64,000 nt of DNA from Clostridium bowmanii (GTDB lineage Bacteria; Bacillota; Clostridia; Clostridiales; Clostridiaceae). Each line of letters starts with the position of its first letter. The first letter of the stretch is position 1. A program made the position numbers and the translations under genes. Shown in pieces: positions 63,771 to 64,000 of this stretch. The stretch covers positions 62,001-126,000 of the forward strand of contig NZ_JAHLDL010000011.1 of the NCBI RefSeq assembly GCF_018861315.1, read 5' to 3'. The notes beneath the pieces are model-generated. The model had not been told where the DNA came from, did no database searches, and saw only the letters and a program-made list of their open reading frames with translations.

Positions 63771-63839
63771 ACATTCTATAGCTAATCTATTATTTTAAAT
63801 TCTGTATAAGCTTAAAGATTGGATTGCAAAAAAAATATT

Positions 63840-64000
63840 TTATAATTTGAATTTATTGCCTAAATCCATCATTTCATTAGTCATAGAATTTAATATATGT
63901 GCAGTAGCTGAAACCTCTTGCGCTGAAGCATTTAACTGTTCTGATGCTGAAGCAATTTCTTGTGAAGATGCAGATATTTCTTCTGCAACTGAAGAGCTCG
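63840..64000 (-). CDS. Methyl-accepting chemotaxis protein, C-terminal end only
   Basis: The last 53 codons of a receptor are visible (SSVAEEISASSQEIASASEQ, LNASAQEVSATAHILN, ending NKFKL). This is the typical methylation-helix heptad pattern rich in Ser, Ala, Glu and Gln. The rest, including the sensor domain, lies outside the window. Confidence 0.85.
   Translation of the reverse strand, partial: SSSVAEEISASSQEIASASEQLNASAQEVSATAHILNSMTNEMMDLGNKFKL

Noticed and set aside
63951-64000. Further chemotaxis genes
   Set aside because: Only the receptor's last codons are inside the window; nothing can be said beyond base 64000.

Overview
The window looks like a chromosomal segment of a spore-forming, low-GC Bacillota of the Clostridium type. 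The evidence is very AT-rich DNA, strong AGGAGG ribosome sites, SpoIVFB and Spo0B-like genes, clostridial families (DUF4317, DUF4321, DUF4883), anaerobic enzymes (2-hydroxyacyl-CoA dehydratase activases, sulfite-reductase-like ferredoxin protein, rubrerythrin) and a selenocysteine system. No intact mobile element, phage or CRISPR array was seen.

Layout. Positions 1-3971 (minus) hold the selenocysteine operon selD-selA-selB; selD itself has an in-frame UGA (Sec14) that a plain ORF search misses. Positions 4144-7743 hold a ComEA-like HhH protein, a D,D-carboxypeptidase (plus strand), a pseudouridine synthase and RidA. Positions 7813-31017 form a long minus-strand housekeeping block whose order closely follows the classical Bacillus arrangement: maf-radC-mreBCD-mrdA-minCDE-rodA-mgsA-(SpoIVFA-like)-spoIVFB-radical SAM/DUF2344-rng-rplU-prp-rpmA-Spo0B-like-obgE-yhbY-nadD-yqeK-LCP. 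It couples cell-shape and division genes with sporulation, ribosome, NAD and wall-polymer genes. Positions 31.2-38.7 kb carry a GNAT protein, a Met/Asn-repeat protein, a MITE-like palindromic repeat, a small ORF, tRNA-Leu, lytic transglycosylase-coaE-polA and glutaminase.

Positions 39.0-42.8 kb follow a second tRNA-Leu and look eroded: an orphan XRE regulator, a possible IS end, an intact DUF4317 gene, a frameshifted iron alcohol dehydrogenase remnant fused to a cupin-like scrap, and a rubrerythrin with a frameshift at codon 5. Positions 43.0-49.3 kb carry two paralogous L,D-transpeptidases, a siroheme/ferredoxin reductase divergent from a LysR regulator with a perfect palindrome between them, a histidine-kinase scrap and a stalk-domain protein. 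Positions 50.1-53.1 kb are a three-gene operon of split 2-hydroxyacyl-CoA dehydratase activase modules.

The most unusual part is 54.07-61.35 kb (plus): a 1620-residue HD / helical-repeat / NadD-like nucleotidyltransferase / GNAT-like / phosphoribosyltransferase-like protein, followed by a lactate/malate-dehydrogenase-like protein with a long N-terminal extension and a two-part FMN-type flavoprotein. I cannot assign a pathway. The domains point to nucleotide or dinucleotide cofactor chemistry. The window ends with folate genes (HD protein, folP, folB-folK fusion; minus) and the 3' end of a chemotaxis receptor gene.

A further theme is a dispersed hairpin-plus-Shine-Dalgarno element found directly before four or five unrelated minus-strand genes (selD, the comEA-like gene, minC, the activase operon and possibly yhbY).
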